From: Yarrowia lipolytica
Lineage: Eukaryota; Ascomycota; Dipodascomycetes; Dipodascales
Length of the DNA: 64,000 bases
Assembly: GCF_001761485.1 (NCBI RefSeq)
Contig: NC_090772.1
Coordinates: forward strand, 2,850,501 to 2,914,500
Direction of reading: 5' to 3'
The notes beneath the pieces were generated by a model. That model saw only the letters and a list, made by a program, of their open reading frames with translations. It searched no databases and was not told the DNA's origin. This document shows, piece by piece, positions 19,340 to 30,142 of the stretch; positions within the stretch are counted from its first letter, which is position 1; the number at the start of each line of letters is the position of its first letter. A program made the translations under genes and the position numbers.

Positions 19340-20236
19340 TTACTGCAGACCCTTGATGACCTCCTCCTGTCGTTGCTTCTGCTTGGCGTCCTCAACGCCG
19401 CCCAGAGATCGCACCTGGCCCACAATGTCCCGGGCCTTGCCGAAATACACCTCCTGCAGCTGGTTTCGCAGCTTGGACTCCACGTCCTCAACAATGCTTC
19501 CGAGGTTTGCGATATGCTGAGAGGGTTCATCGACAGCCATCTCTCGCTCGGTCTGTCGAGTCAGGTTACCGGAAAGGCCGAGCTTGGGGGACTTGGAGCC
19601 CAGATCGAGAATCACGGTGGATGTGACCCGGTAGATCCCCTCTCCACGGCTGGTCTCAACCTCAAAGACGTGGATGGAGTCCCAGGACGACGAGGGCGAG
19701 GTCTTCTTGAGCAGCACAACGCCGGCAAAGCTGTTAGTATTGTCTCCTTCGCCCTGGTCCCACAGGTAGACCGAAGAGACTCCTCCCTCGTAGTACAGGT
19801 CTCTGTAGATGTCAAAGGAGTCGTTGGCGAGAACCTCGAGTTTGCGCAGAGCCGCCGAGGGCGTGGGGCCGTCTGTTGCGGGCTCGTAGTCGCCGGACCA
19901 TGGGGATCGGAACGAGTCGCCGTCTCGGTTGTAGTCGCAAGTCAGGTACTCCTTTTTGGTGGATTTGCAGGTCTTGACACCGAGAGGCTGGTCGACGGAA
20001 GACAGCAGGTCCTCCGCAAGTTCCGGAGCAATCTTGCACAGGGAATTGAGGTTGACGCTGACGTTTTTGGGATCCAATCGTCGCAGAAGAGACAGAGCAG
20101 CGTCGTATTGTTCGTCAGACTGGGTTAGCGATTGCGCGACGGCCGGGGGGAGGAAGATCACGTGGAATCTATGGGGCGCAATGCCACGTGACTGCCATGT
20201 TTACTGTCAGTCCGAATTGTGTCTGTTACTCACCAT
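19340..20236 (-). CDS. CAP2: F-actin capping protein beta subunit
   Basis: Two exons. The first consists only of the ATG (20236-20234). A 114-nt intron (20233-20120) starts GTGAGT and ends CTAACCCAG. Exon 2 (20119-19340) continues SDEQYDAALSLLRRLDP. The resulting 260-residue protein begins just like capping protein beta subunits (MSDxQxDAALDLLRRL) and carries LLSSVDQPL, YLTCDYNRDGDSFRSPWSG and the SSVYLWDQGE segments. CAP2 pairs with CAP1 to cap barbed ends of actin filaments at cortical patches. Without the intron the frame would open with a stretch that fits no capping protein. Two CACGTG cores sit inside the intron. Identification is firm. Confidence 0.95.
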
Positions 20237-21178
20237 GGTGGACGGTTGGGTATGTACTGTACTGTACTGTTGTGATGATGATGTTCAGATATCCACTGCT
20301 GTTAACACCGCATGCATTAGTCGTGCGTTACTACAAGTAGTGGGATTGGGGAAAGTTTATTTTGGGAAAAACGTAGGAACATAAGAAGCAGAAGTAGGGA
20401 GCTGGAGGAGGGTGTTGTAGAGTGAGTGTCGCGGGTGTGGGGGTGTCGAGGTTGTTGGAGGAAATGGTGGCATTAATTACCCTTTAAATAGGGCTATAAG
20501 TGTTCTAATTGCTATCTGTGGCATTATTTTGTCATGGGTGAAACTAATTTAATTTACCTCAGTTAAGTTTCAAGTAACTCCCGTCTAAAATTTCAAAAGA
20601 GAAATTAAAATTTATAGCGAAAATTCAGTTTCTGAATATAACCCAATAAGTAGTTGAAGTGTAAGCTGGGACACGTTTTGACTGGTGGTTGTACTTAAAA
20701 AGACCGAATGACACATTGAAGACGGCTGAATGACACACTGATACCGAGCCTCGGGAAACACTTACCAGCATACGACGAAATCCTGACAAATACGGCCTTT
20801 CCTTATCTCGAAACACGACCCAAGCACCAAACGCCAATTTGTATTGTCTATACTCCGGAGTTAAATAATTACACCTTCCATCGCGACTTGTAGTTACATT
20901 ATCAGATTATGTAATACAGAGGTATATTTTATGTATATTTTATGTATATTTTATGTATATTTTATGGACAAGATCTCGACTGATAATGTATACCATCCTA
21001 CCAACGGAACCGAGCGTCTCAGCATTGTCTACTATATCACCACCCATTCATCTTTCCATCTTCCACCTTGTCTCGCCCTGTTTCACCATCGCCGTGTTCC
21101 CTAACCCTATGCATTATCGTGCATGTTCCAACCTACTTGGTGGAGCAACTAACCGTCTTCACGAAACGCACTAGAACG
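20237..21178. other. Intergenic promoter region CAP2 / NCR1
   Basis: About 940 bp between divergent genes. It holds a TACTGTACTGTACTGT run near 20255, an AT-rich central part (20460-20640) and an 11-bp minisatellite at 20922-20965. No gene. Confidence 0.55.
20922..20965 (+). repeat. 11-bp minisatellite, four perfect copies
   Basis: The unit GTATATTTTAT is repeated four times without a mismatch. It lies about 215 bp upstream of the NCR1 start and supplies several TATATT cores. Confidence 0.9.
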
Positions 21179-24100
21179 ATGAAGAGACTCATTCCGACGG
21201 TAATATCGGTATTGCTGGTGTTTCTTACACTCACAAGCCCTGTTCAGTCGGCAGGATGCAGCATATACGGCAACTGTGGAAAGAAATCACTATTCGGCAG
21301 CGAACTACCCTGTCCGACACCACAAGACAAGGCTGGTCCGTTTGAGCCTTCCAAGGGGGATCTGGATCTGCTAGGAGAGATCTGCGGCGAGGTTTGGACA
21401 CACGAGAAACTTTTATGTTGTGATACGGCGCAGATCAAGGATCTGAAGAACTCGCTGAAGAAGGCCGATGGTCTGATTTCATCGTGTCCGGCTTGCAAGT
21501 CCAATTTTTACGAATTCTTCTGCAAGTTCACATGTGCCCCTGACCAGCGCGACTACGTTAATGTGACACAACTGGGCAAATCGACAGACGGACGAGATAT
21601 CGTGACAGAGTTGAGTTACTATGTGAAACCAGAGTGGGCTCAGGGGTTCTACGACTCGTGTAAAGACATCAAGTTCTCGGCGACCAACGGCTACGCCATG
21701 GACCTGTTAGGAGGCGGTAGACACGGATACAAGAACTTTCTCAAGTTTCTGGGGGACGAAAAACCCATGCTCGGAGGTTCCCCCTTTCAAATCAACTTCC
21801 CCTGGCCCGAAGATGAGAAGGACAAAAACTACCCTCCCAAGGGAATTAAGCCCGTGGAGCCTGTTCTTCGAGACTGTGCAACAGGTGCTTACAAATGTGC
21901 ATGCAGTGATTGTGAGGGTGCTTGTCCTGAGTTGCCTAACATCAAGAAACATGGAGCTTGCAAGGTTGGACATCTTCCTTGTCTGAGCTTCGCGGTGATC
22001 ATCATCTACTCAGTGGTTCTTCTCGGCGCAATTGCAGGTTCCTGGTTTGTTCACAGTCATACGCTCTTCTCTGGAGCCACTCTAGAGGACCAGTACATGA
22101 CTTCCAGATGGTACCAGAACCCCCATGCGTCAGAGAAGTACACCACTTATCCTATCAACCGATTCTTGCAATACTGGGTGTCTCGAATTGCGCTTTTCTG
22201 CGCTTCATACCCTGCAGTGACCATTGGTTTTACGGTCACCCTGTCTATTCTCATGTCAGTTGGCTTGACCAGGTTTCAGGTTGAAGAGAACCCAGTAAGA
22301 TTGTGGGTATCCGAGGATTCTACTCCTTACCTCCAGAAAGAGAACTTTGACAACAATTTCGGCCCCTTCTACCGTACCGCTCAGGTTTACCTTGTCAACA
22401 CAACAGGAAGCGTGGTCAACCAAGAGAATCTGGTATGGTGGCAGGGAGTCGAACAGCAGATTATCAGCCTACAGGTGGAAGGCACCTCTTTCAATGACTT
22501 CTGTCTAAAGCCCACAAACGATGCCTGTGTCATTCAGAGTTACACTCAATATGGAATTAATCTAAACTCTCCAGACTGGGCCACTCAGTTGCAAACTTGC
22601 ACTTCTTCCGCAGTGCAGTGTCTGCCACCTTTTGGACAGCCTCTCAACATGAATCTGCTATTTGGAGGCTACAATGAGACCTCTCGTGATCCTCTCTCTG
22701 CCCAGGCTCTCGTCATTACCCTTGTTGGAGAAGGTTACCTAGAAGATGATCCTCAAGAAGCACGAGCTCAAAAGTGGGAAAAGGGTCTGATTGATGTGCT
22801 CCTGGATGTTCAACACGAGGCATGGAGACGAGGTCTACAGCTCTCCTTCTCTACTGAGGCTTCTCTTACTGAAGAGCTGAACAAGAGCACCAACACAGAT
22901 GTGAAGATTGTTGTCATCTCGTACCTCGTCATGTTCCTCTACGCCTCCATGGCTCTCGGAGGAGGCTCTGGTAAGGCCAAGTTCGGCCTCGGACTCTGTG
23001 GTATCATCATTGTGCTTCTGTCTGTAGCAGCTTCTGCTGGCATCTGTGCTGCAATTGGTATCAAGGCCACTCTCATTATTGCGGAGGTTATCCCTTTCCT
23101 GGTTCTTGCTGTCGGCGTGGACAACATTTTCCTGCTTTGCCATGAGATGGACGCTGCCAATATCGCCTACCCTAATGACAGTGTTGACACACGAGTCTCC
23201 AAGGCTGTAGGCAGAATTGGACCCAGTATTGTCATTTCTGCAATCACTGAGACATTGGCTTTTGGATTGGCTGCGACGGTGAAGATGCCTGCTGTTCGAA
23301 ACTTTGCCATATACGCTGCTGGTGCGGTGTTTATTAATGCCATTCTGCAGCTGACTATTTTTGTGTCTGTCATGGCACTCGATCAGCGACGACAGTCAGC
23401 CCCCATTCAGCTCGCTGACTCCTATGACCTAGACTTTAACATTCTTGAGCATCGAGAGAACCTATTCTCTAGACTTATCCGACGATACTACGCTCCCTTC
23501 TTACTCAAGAAGAAGACCAAGAAGATTGTGCTTGCTGTGTTTGGAACTTGGGCTGCTGTCTCTCTGATTCTCTGGCCCATGCTGCAACTTGGGCTTGATC
23601 AACGTCTTGCTGTTCCTTCGGATTCTTATCTTGTTCAGTACTTTGATGACATCTATGACTACCTCAATGTAGGCCCTCCTGTCTACTTCGTTGTGTCTGG
23701 CCTGAATGCCACTAGCAGAAACGGACAGCAGTCGTTGTGTGGAACATTCACGACTTGTGAGGATTACTCTTTGGTGAACATTGTCGAGCAGGAGAGAAAG
23801 CGACCCGAGCTGTCTTACATTAGCGAGCCCGCCTCTTCTTGGATCGACGACTATCTCAAGTGGCTGAATCCAGATCTTGATGAGTGCTGTCGAGTCAAGA
23901 AGACCGACAAAGACGTTGCCTGTCCTCCTCGAGCCTCCCCGCGAGCTTGCAACGTTTGTTTCAAGGACAGGGATCCTGCTTGGAATATCACAATGTCTGG
24001 TCTGCCCCAGGGACCTGAGTTCATGCATTACTTTGACTTCTGGATCGATGCTCCTTCTGACCCTTGTCCTCTTGGAGGTAAGGCTCCCTACAGTGACGCC

Positions 24101-24898
24101 GTTGTCTATGACAGTGATGATGTCCTCACGTCCCATTTTAGATCGTTCCACACACCTCTCAGGTCACAAAAGGATTTCATCAATGCGTTAGCAAGTGCCA
24201 AGCGTATCTCCAAGGATATTGAGAAGACTCTAGGAGGTACTGAGGGGTCTGTTTATGCTTACTCGCCCTTTTACATTTTCTTCGATCAGTACTCGTACAT
24301 CATCAAGCAGGCATTTGCCCTGATTGGAGGAGTACTGGCAGCTGTTCTGGTTTTGCTGGCTATCATTATGGGGTCTGTCAAGACATCTTTCACTGTTGTT
24401 CTGACAGTGTCACTAATGTTGATAAACATTGTTGGTTTCATGGCCATTTGGAATGTCAATCTGAACGCCATCTCGCTAGTGAACCTTGTTATTTGTGTTG
24501 GTCTAGGAGTGGAGTTCTGTGTGCACTTGGCGCGTGCATTTACGACTGTTTCGGCCAATTCTTCGCATATCCGAATGTCTCCCACCAAGAACACCCGTAC
24601 TTTCGAGGCTCTTGTGGGTGTAGGAGGCTCTGTCTTTGGTGGCATTGCCATGACCAAGTTCCTGGGAGTATTTGTGCTAGCATTCACGCGATCTAAGATC
24701 TTCGAAGTTTACTATTTCCGAGTGTGGTTAGCACTGGTCATTGTGGCTACCACCCATAGTCTGATTCTACTGCCGGTGTTGCTCACTTACATTGGAGGCA
24801 AGGGATATGTTTATGATGATGGAGAGCAGGATTTGGAGGGAGAGTTGGCTAGTCGGTTCTTGTCTTCCTACGATAATGACACTGAAGAGGAGGACTAA
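21179..24898 (+). CDS. NCR1: Niemann-Pick C1-related sterol transporter
   Basis: A 1239-residue protein. A signal peptide (about 1-24, ending near SPVQSAG) leads into the Cys-rich NPC1 N-terminal domain (about 25-265, GCSIYGNCGKKSLFG and CPTPQ motifs). The first membrane span is near residue 275, then a lumenal loop. The sterol-sensing domain covers roughly 577-737, with LAVGVDNIFLL in it. A second Cys-rich lumenal loop and a C-terminal block of five helices (from about 1035) follow. It acts in the vacuolar/lysosomal membrane, taking sterol handed over by NPC2. Length and order match fungal NCR1. The ATG at 21179 is preferred to an upstream in-frame start because the signal peptide starts there. 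Single exon. Confidence 0.96.
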   Translation: MKRLIPTVISVLLVFLTLTSPVQSAGCSIYGNCGKKSLFGSELPCPTPQDKAGPFEPSKGDLDLLGEICGEVWTHEKLLCCDTAQIKDLKNSLKKADGLISSCPACKSNFYEFFCKFTCAPDQRDYVNVTQLGKSTDGRDIVTELSYYVKPEWAQGFYDSCKDIKFSATNGYAMDLLGGGRHGYKNFLKFLGDEKPMLGGSPFQINFPWPEDEKDKNYPPKGIKPVEPVLRDCATGAYKCACSDCEGACPELPNIKKHGACKVGHLPCLSFAVIIIYSVVLLGAIAGSWFVHSHTLFSGATLEDQYMTSRWYQNPHASEKYTTYPINRFLQYWVSRIALFCASYPAVTIGFTVTLSILMSVGLTRFQVEENPVRLWVSEDSTPYLQKENFDNNFGPFYRTAQVYLVNTTGSVVNQENLVWWQGVEQQIISLQVEGTSFNDFCLKPTNDACVIQSYTQYGINLNSPDWATQLQTCTSSAVQCLPPFGQPLNMNLLFGGYNETSRDPLSAQALVITLVGEGYLEDDPQEARAQKWEKGLIDVLLDVQHEAWRRGLQLSFSTEASLTEELNKSTNTDVKIVVISYLVMFLYASMALGGGSGKAKFGLGLCGIIIVLLSVAASAGICAAIGIKATLIIAEVIPFLVLAVGVDNIFLLCHEMDAANIAYPNDSVDTRVSKAVGRIGPSIVISAITETLAFGLAATVKMPAVRNFAIYAAGAVFINAILQLTIFVSVMALDQRRQSAPIQLADSYDLDFNILEHRENLFSRLIRRYYAPFLLKKKTKKIVLAVFGTWAAVSLILWPMLQLGLDQRLAVPSDSYLVQYFDDIYDYLNVGPPVYFVVSGLNATSRNGQQSLCGTFTTCEDYSLVNIVEQERKRPELSYISEPASSWIDDYLKWLNPDLDECCRVKKTDKDVACPPRASPRACNVCFKDRDPAWNITMSGLPQGPEFMHYFDFWIDAPSDPCPLGGKAPYSDAVVYDSDDVLTSHFRSFHTPLRSQKDFINALASAKRISKDIEKTLGGTEGSVYAYSPFYIFFDQYSYIIKQAFALIGGVLAAVLVLLAIIMGSVKTSFTVVLTVSLMLINIVGFMAIWNVNLNAISLVNLVICVGLGVEFCVHLARAFTTVSANSSHIRMSPTKNTRTFEALVGVGGSVFGGIAMTKFLGVFVLAFTRSKIFEVYYFRVWLALVIVATTHSLILLPVLLTYIGGKGYVYDDGEQDLEGELASRFLSSYDNDTEEED

Positions 24899-26278
24899 CT
24901 TATAGATGATATGATTGATAAACGAATTTTTCCCGGCTGTTAGCCGCTAGCTAGTGTATTTTAGTCGCTTAGGATAGTCGGCGTGCGTAGAACAATGGCG
25001 TAAAATTGTTTCTAGAGTGATATACGAACAATCTAGTTCGGTATGAACCCCAACCCAGTATGCACTAGTAGGGAGAGTTGCCAGTTCCGTAAAAAGTAAA
25101 CGACTCGGTTGTTCAATAGGACCCTGTTCTGTCAAAACAGGGGCTGGAGGGTACGTTCTAAGCGAGTATTGTATTTTAAGAAGTCCGAACAATAGGGATG
25201 CGCATTACAAGGGACTAACGACACGCTAATGCAATGCACAGTACAGTACAGTACACTACAGTAGTGTAATTGGTTGACACAGCTTCCACTGACAACACCA
25301 ATGCACGCCTAGATCCATTCTACACACAAGATGTTCATTATTGGATTTTTCACAGTCCGACTACTATGCTGAAATCGAAAGATGCAGCATTGACGACTGC
25401 GAATAGAAGCTGTGACATTATGGTGGTGCGGCAAAATGTACAGTACACTTGCGGTATTGCCGATTGCACTGTTCATACAGTACTACTGTACACAAGCTGT
25501 ACCCGATGGTGTGTGTCCACAAAGGTCATCAACGGAGGATTGGTGAATCGACTATTTCAAAGTAGTGTCTTCATATTTGAACCCATTGTAAAACGCCGCT
25601 CAACGCTTTTCATGCAGTAAAATTAATTTATCGGTCGTAAGCGGTATACTAATGTACTCTCATAGAGTCTGGACGGCACTGGAACATCGAGCCGGGTGAG
25701 ATCGTACGATTTTTTTTATGCATGGGGTTAACATTTATTTAGGTTGCATAATACATGCAAGTTAGCGAGTCCACCTAAACCCACAACACAACGAGGAGAG
25801 CGACAGATATGTCATTACGCTGACACACACAACCGTCCTGATACCACAATTTCTGACTAAGCTCCTTTTGTCAAATTTCCCCCAATTGATTCGATAATCG
25901 CTTTGACAACGCTTGTTTCTGCAGCCTATCGACTGATACCAATGCATACGTAGCGATCCAACGCTTGCGACACATGCTCCGTAGAACTCCACTTGCACGC
26001 AGTTTAAGGGTAGACTCGAATTGGCATAAGTGGGCTTACAAGCGATAATTACGCTCTCTATCATACCCTCCACAGTAGACTACTGCACCATTACTGTACA
26101 TCGGCGGGACTAGTTGCGCCCGAGAGAACAGTAGCGAACGAAAAGCAGATCACACTACTGCAGGTAAGGAGGCAAAACTCCGACACATACGCTGCATCCA
26201 AGGGTGAGTATGGGCCATGGCAGCTCGACTTATATATATTTGAAGGGAGCGGCCAAGCTAGCCTAACCTCACACACAA
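24899..26278. other. Intergenic region NCR1 / surface protein
   Basis: About 1.4 kb. It contains a CAGTACAGTACAGTACACTACAGTAG run near 25237-25265 with further GTACAGTA motifs at 25438 and 25481, and a TATA box at the right end. No gene is supported. Confidence 0.55.
26231..26240 (+). promoter_or_regulatory. TATA box of repeat surface protein
   Basis: TATATATATT, about 40-48 bp upstream of the ATG at 26279; the leader must be short. Confidence 0.6.
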
Positions 26279-29200
26279 ATGCTTACTCACTACTTCATTG
26301 CGGCCCTTTTTCTGGCCACGTTCGTTTGGGCGGGAAGCGCCTTGAACAACCCTATCACCGGAATCAAGGCACAGCTCTCAAATAATCGGACTGGCCCTGG
26401 CTATTACTGGGACACCTGGGAAGTTGTGGTCGACTTCGCTTTCAACAAGTACTCCCTCGAAGACATCAGAGGTGGTGATTTCTTCGGCTTCACTCTTGCG
26501 GGAAAACAGCTCAATCCCCGTGGTCCCAAGGACAAGGTTCCAGTCGATTATGACTTCTACATTGTCAACTATGACGGGCGGAGACTTTTCCATGTCACTA
26601 CAACAAGCGATTCTTACAACTTCCGAGCTACCGCGACCAGCGTATTCGACAACCCCTCAATGGAGGTTCTTGAGCTCTCTGGACAGCTCACTGTCGAGTT
26701 TCTGGTCAAGCCCAACTCACCTGTTGGACTGTCAGATGTTTCTATTGGCCCTTGGTCCAGCAGCATCAATCTTGAGGATCCAGACATGGCTGACGCTGAT
26801 GCAGGAGCTTGCTGGTGGAATATTGACAGCTACCAACCGGCAAACAATGGAAACTCTCAAAAAATCTGTGCTCAACAAGGCCTTCCATATCCCCCCAGTG
26901 GTTATGGAAGGGCATATCTGAAGACTATCATACATCCTATGTACACCAAGGTTGTCACTGGACTCACTGCCGGCTCGGAGACTCTTGTGGACGACAGAAA
27001 TATTCCATATGAGCGGGTTACTACCACTCCTGCAAGCACAATTACAGTCGCTGGCTATGAAACTGGCTTGGAGTTCTTCGAGTCCGTTGGCAGCATCTTC
27101 GAGCGAACTACTGAAACTCCTGCATACACCACTACAGTGGAAGGTCTCAAGGCTGGTTCCGAATTTCTGACAAATTCTGAGCACGTCCTGTACGAGCAGG
27201 TAACGGCAATTCCGGCCTTCACTTCTACAATTGCTGGATATGAGGCAGGCTCTCAGCTCCTCGTTGATCCTCTCAATGGTGTTGTCTTCAAGCAGATCAC
27301 TATCACTCCTGTTTCTACTTCCACTGTGGTAGGACATGTGGTGGGTACCGAGTTGCTCAATGACTCCGAGGGCATTCTCTATGAGCAGATTACTGTTACG
27401 CCCGCATTCACCACCACCATCCCTGGACATCAGGCTGGATCCCAGTTCTTGTCCAATCCGGTTGATGGTGTGATTTTTGAACAGGTTACTGAGACACCAG
27501 CTTTCACTACCACAGTTCCTGGTCATAGAGCGGGGTCCCAGTTCACCGTTGATTCAAATGGTACCATTTTCGAACAAGTTACTGTCACTCCTGTGAGCAC
27601 TTCTACTGTTCCTGGACACAAGATGGGCTCTGAGTTCGTGTGGGATGTTATGGATGGTGTTTTTGCTGAGCGGGTCACTGTAACTCCTGCTTTCACCTCT
27701 ACGATTGCAGGCCATGAGGCCGGTTCTGAGTTTGTGACTAACGGTACCCATGTTTTGTATGAGCGGGTCACGGCTACTCCTGTCTTCACGTCCACTGTTT
27801 CAGGCCACAGAGCTGGCTCTGAGTTCACTGCGGATGCCCTTGGAAACATCTATGAGCGAGTTACCATTGCGCCTGCCTACACTTCTGTCGTTCCTGGACA
27901 TGAACCAGGTTCCGAGTTCCTGGATGGCTCAGATGGCAACTTCTACGAGCGAGTTACTACGACTCCTGCGAGAACAGTGACTGTTCCTGGGCATGAGGAA
28001 GGTTTCCAGTTCTTGTCAGACTTCAATGATGGCGAATTTATAGAGCAATTGACCATCACTCCGGCTTTCACCGTCACTGTCACGGCACACAAAGCAGGTG
28101 CTGAGTTTGTAACTAATGCTGATAATGTTCTTTATGAGCAAGTTACTGTCTCGCCAGCTTCAACCACTACAGTAGTAGGTCACGAGGCCGGCTCAGAGTA
28201 TTTGCAGGACCCTGAAGGAGTCATTTTTGTGCAGGTTACTGTGACCCCCGCATTCACTTCCACCGTGACTGGACACACAGCAGGCTCCGAGTTCCGTACG
28301 AGAGGAGACGGTGTTTTTTATGAGCTGTTCACCGCCACCCCTGTCCATGTCACCACAGTAACTGGCCACATGGGCGGTTCTGAGTTTTTGGAGAACTTGC
28401 AAGGTGATATTTTCGAACAGGTTACGGTTACCCCAGTCTTCACGGCGACCGTGATAGGACACAAGAATGGATCTGAGTTTCTGAAGGACTCTAATGGCAC
28501 CATCTTCGAGCGGGTTACTGTGACTCCAGCTTTCACGTCTACAGTCACTGATCGTGAAGGGGGCTCTGAGTTCTCAACTAGAGCAGACGGTGTCCTCTAC
28601 GAGGTTACCACTGCAACCCCTGTCTACGCAGCTACTGTCACTGGTCTCGCAGGTGGCTCCGAGTTCTTGGAGGATTCCCAAGGTGTCATTTTCGAGCAGA
28701 TCACCGTTACCATTGAACGAGGGACGGTGGCTCCAGCTTACACCACCACTATTTCAGGACACGATGCTGACTCACAGTTCTTCACGAACGATAGTAACGT
28801 TGAGAATGGGAAGGATACTGCTACTTCAGCGTTGACGACCGCTGTTACAGAACATGAAGCAGGTGCACAGCTGTTGGAAGAATTTTATGGCAAGTTTTAC
28901 GAAAACGTGACTGCTACTCCGGTTGTTACCACATCGGAGATAGAGTCCAGGAATGGTTCCGAATCTCTGAGGGAATCACATGGTATCATCATTGCGCAAG
29001 TCACCGTGTCCCCTGTCACTTCCTTGGTGGTTTCATCAGCTGAGGGCTCAGCCTCCGCTGAGGAGAAAGAGATTTTAACTAGTCTGTCTAACCCCAACGT
29101 TTCTATCTCCATCAGTGATGGTTTATCACCATCTACTTCCAGCAAAGCGGATGATTCACCAAGTGTCACTTCCACCTCTTCTGTCTCGTCTTTTTCAACC

Positions 29201-30142
29201 TCGGTGTCTTCACCAGGCCGTTCAGCTGTAGATACTACCCAGTCCAACAATAGTTCAATCTCCGCTGATGATATTACGACCTCTGGAATTACTTCTAGTT
29301 TCAGGACTTCCTTTTCCACTATTAATGTCTCTTCGGCATCAGGTGACATTTCCTCTTCTTCTGTGTCGTCTTACACAACTTCAGTGTCTTCCTCAAGTGA
29401 GAATGCCACCTCAGCTGCAAAAACACTAACGTCCTGCGGCAGTTCTGTTTCGCTTCCCGTGAGCTCCATTATATCAGTTATAACTTCATCGTCTCCATCC
29501 ATCCTTTCTGCTGGGAACTCCACCGATGGCATTGTTACATCACAAACGACACCACTTGACAATGTCCCATTCCAAAATGCTTCGTTTGCATCAAATGAAG
29601 GACCTGACTCTTCAACTGATGGTTCTTCTATCTCAATTGACAATGTTACAGCTACTCTCTCCACAGCTGCTGTTACTTCACGAATATCTACTGCCCTCTC
29701 CACGGTTGCAGTTACCTCACAAGCCTCCACTGCTGTCAGCAGCTCTGTTTCTTCTGCTCAAGTCTCTTCCAGTGGAGTCATTTACAACGGTGGGGGTGTT
29801 TCTGATGCGCAGTCGGACCATATTGATAGATCCAGCCGTTTTGGAGAATCGCATGGTGTTCACGGAGATAAGTTAGAAGGGTGGAAGGACTTCAGTGACG
29901 TTTCCAATCACGTCACTGGTCCCTTTGGCTATGCCGATGGCATTACCGAACTCTCTGACGGTTCAGGTACTGCCGGCTATGGGGGTACGTCTGGTTCTGC
30001 CGGTGGAAATTCTGACAGTCATTCAAATGATGGCTCTGATCAGCCCTCTTCCGGTGCTACTTACAACTTCGATCCAAACAGCGCCTCTTCCTCTTCAGTC
30101 GGCGCTCTTCTGGCTCTCACCTTTCTGGTGATGCTTGTTTAG
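26279..30142 (+). CDS. GPI-anchored, repeat-rich cell-surface protein (adhesin-like)
   Basis: A 1287-residue protein with clear surface-protein layout. The signal peptide is about 1-21. An N-terminal globular domain of about 195 residues, with paired Cys near C183 and C197, is not a family I can name. About 22 tandem repeats of 31 residues follow (roughly 218-910), consensus VTPAFTSTVPGHEAGSEF plus a variable DxxGxIFEQ part. Then comes a Ser/Thr-rich stalk (about 915-1220) and a Gly/Ser-rich segment. The C-terminus has a hydrophobic tail (SSSVGALLALTFLVMLV) with small residues before it, as for a GPI anchor. Likely a cell-wall adhesin; ligand unknown. The repeats are conserved in protein but diverged in DNA, so they look old rather than freshly expanded. 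Single exon. Confidence 0.88.
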   Translation: MLTHYFIAALFLATFVWAGSALNNPITGIKAQLSNNRTGPGYYWDTWEVVVDFAFNKYSLEDIRGGDFFGFTLAGKQLNPRGPKDKVPVDYDFYIVNYDGRRLFHVTTTSDSYNFRATATSVFDNPSMEVLELSGQLTVEFLVKPNSPVGLSDVSIGPWSSSINLEDPDMADADAGACWWNIDSYQPANNGNSQKICAQQGLPYPPSGYGRAYLKTIIHPMYTKVVTGLTAGSETLVDDRNIPYERVTTTPASTITVAGYETGLEFFESVGSIFERTTETPAYTTTVEGLKAGSEFLTNSEHVLYEQVTAIPAFTSTIAGYEAGSQLLVDPLNGVVFKQITITPVSTSTVVGHVVGTELLNDSEGILYEQITVTPAFTTTIPGHQAGSQFLSNPVDGVIFEQVTETPAFTTTVPGHRAGSQFTVDSNGTIFEQVTVTPVSTSTVPGHKMGSEFVWDVMDGVFAERVTVTPAFTSTIAGHEAGSEFVTNGTHVLYERVTATPVFTSTVSGHRAGSEFTADALGNIYERVTIAPAYTSVVPGHEPGSEFLDGSDGNFYERVTTTPARTVTVPGHEEGFQFLSDFNDGEFIEQLTITPAFTVTVTAHKAGAEFVTNADNVLYEQVTVSPASTTTVVGHEAGSEYLQDPEGVIFVQVTVTPAFTSTVTGHTAGSEFRTRGDGVFYELFTATPVHVTTVTGHMGGSEFLENLQGDIFEQVTVTPVFTATVIGHKNGSEFLKDSNGTIFERVTVTPAFTSTVTDREGGSEFSTRADGVLYEVTTATPVYAATVTGLAGGSEFLEDSQGVIFEQITVTIERGTVAPAYTTTISGHDADSQFFTNDSNVENGKDTATSALTTAVTEHEAGAQLLEEFYGKFYENVTATPVVTTSEIESRNGSESLRESHGIIIAQVTVSPVTSLVVSSAEGSASAEEKEILTSLSNPNVSISISDGLSPSTSSKADDSPSVTSTSSVSSFSTSVSSPGRSAVDTTQSNNSSISADDITTSGITSSFRTSFSTINVSSASGDISSSSVSSYTTSVSSSSENATSAAKTLTSCGSSVSLPVSSIISVITSSSPSILSAGNSTDGIVTSQTTPLDNVPFQNASFASNEGPDSSTDGSSISIDNVTATLSTAAVTSRISTALSTVAVTSQASTAVSSSVSSAQVSSSGVIYNGGGVSDAQSDHIDRSSRFGESHGVHGDKLEGWKDFSDVSNHVTGPFGYADGITELSDGSGTAGYGGTSGSAGGNSDSHSNDGSDQPSSGATYNFDPNSASSSSVGALLALTFLVMLV
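26930..29010 (+). repeat. Coding repeat array, about 22 units of 93 bp
   Basis: In-frame repeats within the surface-protein gene. Unit length is 30-32 codons. The core x-T-P-x-x-T-x-T-V-x-G-H-x-x-G-S-E/Q-F is kept; the middle drifts. The last three units are the most degenerate, and one carries an insertion (near 28710-28830). Confidence 0.85.

Noticed and set aside
20270-20300. GTGATGATGATG as a possible C box of a box C/D snoRNA
   Set aside because: No D box CTGA at fitting distance and no terminal stem.
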